Assembly (NCBI GenBank): GCA_024637305.1
Contig: JAGXFI010000124.1
Coordinates: forward strand, 1-53,837
Reading direction: 5' to 3'
From: Sulfitobacter sp.
GTDB lineage: Bacteria > Pseudomonadota > Alphaproteobacteria > Rhodobacterales > Rhodobacteraceae
Length of the DNA: 53,837 nucleotides
This document shows positions 49,147 through 53,837 of the stretch, piece by piece; position 1 is the first letter of the stretch; each line of letters starts with the position of its first letter. The position numbers were made by a program, and so were the translations under genes. The notes under the pieces were generated by a model. That model was not told the DNA's origin. It was given only the letters and a program-made list of their open reading frames with translations, and made no database searches.

Positions 49147-50067
49147 TTACGCCCCAATCTTGCTCAGATCATAGGGGGTTGTCTGATAGATTTCGTTGAT
49201 CCAGTTGCCATAGAGCAGATGCGCGTGGCTGCGCCAGCGGTTCAGCGGCGGCAACGCGGGATCGTCATTGGTATAATAGTTGAGCGGGACATTGATCGGC
49301 GTGCCAGATTCGATGTCGCGGTCATATTCCTGTTTGAGCGTATCGCGGTCGTATTCGAAATGGTTGAATATATAAAGCGCGCGGTGATCGGGGTCTTCGA
49401 TCAGGCAAGGTCCGACTTCGTCACTGCCCAGCAGGGTGACCAGTCCCGGTTTCGTGTCCACTTCGGCCTGACGGATTTCCGTCCAGCGCGACACCGGAAC
49501 GACGCAATCATCCGAAAAACCCCGTAGATATGGCGAGGACGGGGCAAGGTTGCGGTGCCGGAAGCAACCGAAGGCTTTGGCGTCCAGCATATGTTTGTTG
49601 ATGCCGTGAAAGTGGTTGATCATCGCCATGCCACCCCAACAGACCCCAAAAGTGGAATGGACCGAAGTCTGCGTCCAGTCCATGACACGGCGCAATTCGT
49701 CCCAATAGGTGACATCTTCGAAGGGCAGATGCTCGATCGGCGCACCGGTGATGATCAGGCCGTCGAATTTCTCGTCTTCGGTCACTTCCTCAAAGGGGCG
49801 GTAAAAACTTTCCATATGCTCGGCGGCGGTGTTTCGCGCCTGATGGTCGGACATGCGCAGCAACGTAAATTCAATCTGCAGCGGCGTCGCGCCGATCAGG
49901 CGGGCAAACTGGTTTTCGGTCTGGATCTTCTTGGGCATCAGATTGAGCAGCGCGATACGAAGAGGCCGTATATCCTGCCGCGATGCCGCATCCTCGTCCA
50001 GCACCATGACGCCTTCGCGCGTCAGCACGTCGAAGGCAGGCAAAGTCGCGGGGATCTTGATCGGCAT
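49147..50067 (-). CDS. metA: Homoserine O-acyltransferase MetA, probably acetyl-CoA specific
   Basis: This 306-aa glutamine-amidotransferase-like enzyme activates homoserine in methionine synthesis. The acyl-carrying cysteine is Cys143 in VCWGG, with the histidine and glutamate in the NHFEYD region. Family studies show that a glutamate in the TGAPxE motif directs use of acetyl-CoA while glycine directs succinyl-CoA; here the motif reads TGAPIE (Glu112), so O-acetylhomoserine is the likely product. The 76-base leader shows no SAM-II riboswitch core. Confidence 0.93.
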   Translation of the reverse strand: MPIKIPATLPAFDVLTREGVMVLDEDAASRQDIRPLRIALLNLMPKKIQTENQFARLIGATPLQIEFTLLRMSDHQARNTAAEHMESFYRPFEEVTEDEKFDGLIITGAPIEHLPFEDVTYWDELRRVMDWTQTSVHSTFGVCWGGMAMINHFHGINKHMLDAKAFGCFRHRNLAPSSPYLRGFSDDCVVPVSRWTEIRQAEVDTKPGLVTLLGSDEVGPCLIEDPDHRALYIFNHFEYDRDTLKQEYDRDIESGTPINVPLNYYTNDDPALPPLNRWRSHAHLLYGNWINEIYQTTPYDLSKIGA

Positions 50068-50143
50068 CAGGCTAACTTTCTAAAGATTGGCTCTTTCAGA
50101 TAATGCGTGGCGCGGCGCGCCTCAAGCGGCGATCACGGGCGCG

Positions 50144-50992
50144 TCAGAGTTTGGTCGCGATAAGGTCGACGAAATCGGCCTCGGACCCAAGTGCCGCGAC
50201 CTCATCCGCCGTGACGCTGACGCCCCATTTCGACATCGCCTCGTAGCGCGGTTGGCGATGGGCCAGTGCACGCGCGTAGGTCCAGCGGATGAAGCTGTCT
50301 GGATCAACTTCATCCTCCTGGGTGTTGTTTTCTTTCAGATACTCATCCCATGCAGCATCAAGAAACGCTGGCTGATAGGCCATTGGCTTGGGCGCGCGGT
50401 CAAAGCGGCGGATCAGTTCCTGCGTATGCGCCTCGTCGCCCTTTATCCAGACGAGCAACGAATTTTCCGCCAACCGGCTGAGCAGAGGGTCGGCATCGTC
50501 CTGCGCGTCCACCCATTCACAGATGGACCCACCTGTGTCGCAGATGAAATGCGGATACCCGTACAGCGCCTGTGCGCGTCGGGAAAAATGATCGGTGTCC
50601 AGCAGGGCCGCGATTTCCGCATCGCGGAACAGGGCCTGACGGCGCCGGTATTCATCCATGGGCAGCCCACCCTTGGCCGGATCGCCCGGTTTGCCCAGCC
50701 ATGTTGCCACGGGGCTCAGATTGTCGAAGGTGATGTTGGACCCGATATAGATACTGTCGGACAGCAACAGGTCCCGCAAGAACGGTACCTTCATCGCCTC
50801 GGCTTTGACGTTATCGGTGATGTATTCGCCGAGGTATCGCGTGCCGATGCGGTAATCGATCGAATAGTGGAACCAGTCGCCGCTGCTGCGCAGCAGTTGC
50901 GAAAGATGGGTTTTGCCCAGACCGGACATCCCGAAGACCAGCACCTTGCGTTGATCGGCAGTGCGCCAGTCCTGAGCAGAAGAGTAAAGCAT
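50144..50992 (-). CDS. P-loop ATPase of unknown function
   Basis: This 282-aa protein has a clear Walker A motif near the N-terminus (VFGMSGLGKTHLSQLL, about residues 18-33) and resembles small nucleotide or kinase-like P-loop proteins. A strand with FICDTGGS could supply the Walker B aspartate. No named family is recognised. It lies 76 bases upstream of metA on the same strand. Length, start and codon use look normal, so it is a real gene with unknown role. Confidence 0.75.
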   Translation of the reverse strand: MLYSSAQDWRTADQRKVLVFGMSGLGKTHLSQLLRSSGDWFHYSIDYRIGTRYLGEYITDNVKAEAMKVPFLRDLLLSDSIYIGSNITFDNLSPVATWLGKPGDPAKGGLPMDEYRRRQALFRDAEIAALLDTDHFSRRAQALYGYPHFICDTGGSICEWVDAQDDADPLLSRLAENSLLVWIKGDEAHTQELIRRFDRAPKPMAYQPAFLDAAWDEYLKENNTQEDEVDPDSFIRWTYARALAHRQPRYEAMSKWGVSVTADEVAALGSEADFVDLIATKL

Positions 50993-51076
50993 GTCGAGGG
51001 TCCGTTTTATTGGTGTTTTGCCTGACTACCCCAGCCTCGCGCCGGTTTCCAGACACCAAGGGGTGCGCGAAGGCGG

Positions 51077-51946
51077 TCAACGGGTGGGGCGGCGGCGGGT
51101 TTCCATCCAGATGTTGAAATAGTTGCCCGCAAAGATAACCGCCGCGCCGATGAACACCCATATATCGAGTGCCTCGTCATAGACGGCCATGCCGACCAGT
51201 GCGATCACCGGCAGGCGCGCGAAATCGAGCGGGACGACAACCGTGGCCGGGGCGATTGCAAGCGCGTTGGTCAGGCAGAAATGCGCCAACAGGCCCGCTA
51301 TCGCGACAAGCAGCAAAAAGGGCAGGTTCGCCGCATCCGGCAGCGAGATGTCGCCGTCATATCCGGCAGCGATCAGCCCAAAGAAGAACTGCATAGTGGT
51401 CAGGTAGAAAAGGATCGAGGTAATCGACTGTGTACGTGTCAGCTTTTTGGTCAGCATCATCGTCATCGCAAAGAAGATGGCGGCAGATGCGGCGGTGATG
51501 ACGCCGGGATTGAGCGATCCGATGTCGGGCCGGGCAACGATTACGATGCCGATGAACCCCGCTACGGCCGCAAGTGCGCGTGGCGCGGTCAGGCGCTCTC
51601 CCAGCACGAAGGGCGCAAGGACGAACACCCAGAGCGGAGAGGTGAATTCAAGCGCGAAGACCTGCGCCAGCGGAATCGCCGTTACCGCAAAGAACCAGAG
51701 GTTCTGCCCGGTGAAATGCGCGATGTTGCGAATGGTGTGCAGGCCAAGATGGCTGCGATCAACCTGATGCCAACGGCCGGTCAATGATATGAAGCTGATC
51801 ACGATTAACGCACCAAAGGCGCTTCGATAGAGCATGATCTCGAACGTGTCGTATCCTGCAGAAAGCTCGCGGCCCGCAACGGCCATCGATGAGAACGACG
51901 CTATCGCCCCGGTCATCCAGAGCGCGGCCCTCAGCGTCGGGCTCAT
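51077..51946 (-). CDS. DMT-superfamily transporter (EamA domains)
   Basis: This 289-aa protein has ten predicted membrane helices in two EamA repeats, with conserved motifs such as FTSPLWVFVLAPFVLGERL and a C-terminal helix before RRRPTR. Family members export amino acids, nucleobases or other metabolites. Start ATG 51946 overlaps the stop of the ABM-domain gene (ATGA); upstream in-frame codons lie within that gene. Confidence 0.88.
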   Translation of the reverse strand: MSPTLRAALWMTGAIASFSSMAVAGRELSAGYDTFEIMLYRSAFGALIVISFISLTGRWHQVDRSHLGLHTIRNIAHFTGQNLWFFAVTAIPLAQVFALEFTSPLWVFVLAPFVLGERLTAPRALAAVAGFIGIVIVARPDIGSLNPGVITAASAAIFFAMTMMLTKKLTRTQSITSILFYLTTMQFFFGLIAAGYDGDISLPDAANLPFLLLVAIAGLLAHFCLTNALAIAPATVVVPLDFARLPVIALVGMAVYDEALDIWVFIGAAVIFAGNYFNIWMETRRRPTR

Positions 51947-52227
51947 GGCATCCGCGTGATCTTGAAATCGCGCTCGATGCCGCTGGTCAACCGAGCCCAT
52001 TCGGAGGAAGCTGTGCGCGTCTGATGCGCCTCGAAGGCCGCATCGTTCGCAAAACGCTCTGCCACGGTCCAGATCAAGGGATCGTCCGTGCGTGTCACCT
52101 CAAAGGACAGACAGCCGGACTCTCCTCGTGTCAGTGCAATATGGGTATCCATCGTAGTTTTCACGCGATCCGCCTCGTCCGGGGTCTTGCAGATCAGTCT
52201 ACCGATCAAATGCAACTCACCGCTCAT
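51943..52227 (-). CDS. Putative quinol monooxygenase (ABM domain)
   Basis: This 94-aa protein has the ferredoxin-like antibiotic biosynthesis monooxygenase fold, with [16 protein letters not shown] and a [17 protein letters not shown] segment typical of YgiN-like proteins. Its function is unclear. It overlaps guaA and the DMT transporter gene by four bases on each side, so the three form one coupled unit. Confidence 0.83.
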   Translation of the reverse strand: MSGELHLIGRLICKTPDEADRVKTTMDTHIALTRGESGCLSFEVTRTDDPLIWTVAERFANDAAFEAHQTRTASSEWARLTSGIERDFKITRMP

Positions 52228-53786
52228 TCCCACTCGATGGTTCCGGGTGGTTTTGACGTGATGTCATAGGTGACGCGGTTGATCCCCGGTACTTCGTTGA
52301 TGATGCGGGTTGCCGTTTCACCAAGGAAATCGTGGCTGAACGGGTAGTAATCCGCCGTCATCCCGTCGACAGACGTTACCGCACGCAGTGCACAGGCAAA
52401 GTCGTATGTGCGACCGTCACCCATGACGCCGACAGTGCGCACGGGCAGGATCGCAACAAAGGCCTGCCAGATCTCGTCATAAAGGTTGTGACGGCGGATC
52501 TGGTCGATGTAGACCGCGTCGGCCTCGCGCAGGATGGCAAGCTTTTCGCGGGTAATCTCACCGGGGCAGCGAATGGCGAGACCGGGACCGGGGAACGGGT
52601 GGCGCCCGATGAAGCTGGGCGGCAAGCCAAGCTCGCGTCCGAGTTCGCGCACTTCGTCCTTGAATAATTCCCGCAGAGGCTCGACGAGCTTGAGCCCCAT
52701 CTTTTCGGGCAATCCGCCGACATTGTGGTGTGATTTGATGGTCACCGAAGGACCACCCGAAAAGCTCACGGATTCGATGACGTCAGGGTACAGGGTGCCT
52801 TGGGCCAGGAACGTGGCGTCGCCGACGTCTTTTGCGTGTTTTTGGAACACATCGATAAACAGACGCCCGATAATCTTGCGCTTGGTTTCGGGGTCACTGA
52901 CACCGTCGAGTTCACCAAGAAACAGTTCCTGTTCGTCCGCATGGATCAGGGGCATATTGTAATGGTCGCGGAACATGGTCACGACCTCTTCGGCCTCGCC
53001 CTTGCGCAGCAATCCGTGATCCACGAAAACGCAGGTAAGCTGGTCGCCGATGGCCTCGTGGATCAGCACCGCCGCGACGGAGCTGTCGACGCCGCCCGAC
53101 AGGCCGCAGATCACTTTCTGATCGCCGACCTGCTCGCGGATGCTTGCGATGGCTTCATCGCGGTAGGCGCGCATCGTCCAGTCGCCTTTAAAACCTGCCA
53201 GACGGACGAAATTCTCGTAGAGACGCGCGCCATTGGGGGTGTGATGCACCTCTGGATGGAACTGGACCGCATAGAAATGCCGGCTGGCATCGCCCGTGAT
53301 CGCAAAAGGCGCATTGGGGGAGGTGCCGTAAACCTCAAAACCGGGCGCAATCTTGCTGACGTGATCGCCGTGGCTCATCCAGACTTGTTCGCGGTCGGTG
53401 ATGAACCATCCCTCAAGCAGATCAAGCGGCTTGCCCGTGGGTGCCACAAAGGCGCGGCCGAATTCCGCTGTGCCCTGGCCGCGCTCCACATGGCCGCCGA
53501 GACAATGCATCATGACCTGCTGACCATAACAGATGCCCAGGATCGGAACGCCGAGTTCAAAGATCTTTTCCGGTGGCATCGGCGCGCCGGCCGCAAAGAC
53601 CGAGGAAGGCCCGCCGGAGAAAATCACCGCCTTGGGGGCGAATTTCTTCAGGAAGGCGTCATCGACCGCATTGTAGGGGTGGATTTCGCAGTAGACATTC
53701 AATTCACGCAGGCGCCGTGCGATTAGCTGCGTGACCTGGCTGCCGAAGTCGATGATGAGAAGGCGATCATGGGTATGTTCTGTCAT
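52224..53786 (-). CDS. guaA: GMP synthase (glutamine-hydrolysing)
   Basis: This 520-aa enzyme aminates XMP to GMP. The class I glutaminase domain has the nucleophile Cys86 in GICYGQQ and the histidine-glutamate pair in [10 protein letters not shown]. The ATP-pyrophosphatase domain starts with [16 protein letters not shown], and the C-terminal dimer domain ends in GTIEWE. Length and ends are normal. Its stop overlaps the ABM-domain gene. Confidence 0.97.
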   Translation of the reverse strand: MTEHTHDRLLIIDFGSQVTQLIARRLRELNVYCEIHPYNAVDDAFLKKFAPKAVIFSGGPSSVFAAGAPMPPEKIFELGVPILGICYGQQVMMHCLGGHVERGQGTAEFGRAFVAPTGKPLDLLEGWFITDREQVWMSHGDHVSKIAPGFEVYGTSPNAPFAITGDASRHFYAVQFHPEVHHTPNGARLYENFVRLAGFKGDWTMRAYRDEAIASIREQVGDQKVICGLSGGVDSSVAAVLIHEAIGDQLTCVFVDHGLLRKGEAEEVVTMFRDHYNMPLIHADEQELFLGELDGVSDPETKRKIIGRLFIDVFQKHAKDVGDATFLAQGTLYPDVIESVSFSGGPSVTIKSHHNVGGLPEKMGLKLVEPLRELFKDEVRELGRELGLPPSFIGRHPFPGPGLAIRCPGEITREKLAILREADAVYIDQIRRHNLYDEIWQAFVAILPVRTVGVMGDGRTYDFACALRAVTSVDGMTADYYPFSHDFLGETATRIINEVPGINRVTYDITSKPPGTIEWE

Positions 53787-53837
53787 AATGTCTGATTAGG
53801 CCGCGTTTTAGTGCGGGGCAAGGGGGGACGAGAGCCG

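Noticed and set aside
50068-50143. SAM-II riboswitch upstream of metA
   Set aside because: SAM-II elements are known before metA in alphaproteobacteria, but the conserved GTGATTT and GCTAAA segments are absent here.

Overview
The window looks like chromosome of a marine alphaproteobacterium of the family Rhodobacteraceae (Roseobacter group). The evidence is moderately high GC, the run pyrH-frr-uppS-cdsA-dxr-rseP-bamA-skp-fabZ-lpxA-lpxI-lpxB, sciP beside ctrA, xerD divergent from aroK-aroB, a dimethylglycine-dehydrogenase-type flavoprotein and TTAACC-type CtrA half-sites. Genes are tightly packed with many 1-8 base overlaps. I see no tRNA or rRNA gene, CRISPR array, insertion sequence, prophage or clear pseudogene. 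Most of the window is core chromosome.

Layout. 0.1-10.4 kb: a GcvT-type FAD oxidoreductase, a CorC/CNNM protein, a leftward trio (49-aa membrane protein, 519-aa exported protein, xerD) divergent from aroK-aroB, then ssb, a lytic transglycosylase and a membrane protein. 10.4-16.3 kb: a leftward peptide-type ABC transporter (two permeases and a fused double ATPase) with an AraC-family regulator upstream but no substrate-binding protein. 16.4-17.3 kb: miaA. 17.3-29.5 kb: the rightward envelope operon for UMP kinase, ribosome recycling, undecaprenyl-PP, CDP-diacylglycerol, MEP isoprenoid and lipid A synthesis, outer membrane protein assembly and site-2 proteolysis. 29.5-36.5 kb: mnmA, sciP, ctrA, ligA, recG and a 42-aa membrane protein behind a LexA-like box. 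36.6-41.9 kb: a NifU-like protein, hisI, gluQ, a methyltransferase, trmFO, an enoyl-CoA hydratase and a thioesterase. 42-43 kb: rplM-rpsI with a clear promoter and terminator. 43.2-45 kb: an RTX-repeat secreted protein. 45-53.8 kb: a leftward series of two FkbM-like methyltransferases, tetR, ppk2, an alpha/beta hydrolase, metA, a P-loop protein, a DMT exporter, an ABM-domain protein and guaA.

The observations most worth following are: (i) three CGACAT direct repeats at an exact 22-bp period between the araC-type gene and the ABC operon; (ii) a GTTC-N7-GTTC LexA-type box in front of a 42-aa single-span membrane protein, which invites comparison with the SOS division inhibitor SidA of Caulobacter; (iii) an unusually long perfect hairpin in the trmFO leader; (iv) conserved-looking 43-aa and 49-aa membrane proteins inside essential operons; and (v) a NifU/IscU-like protein that lacks key ligand residues. 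None is proven by sequence alone.
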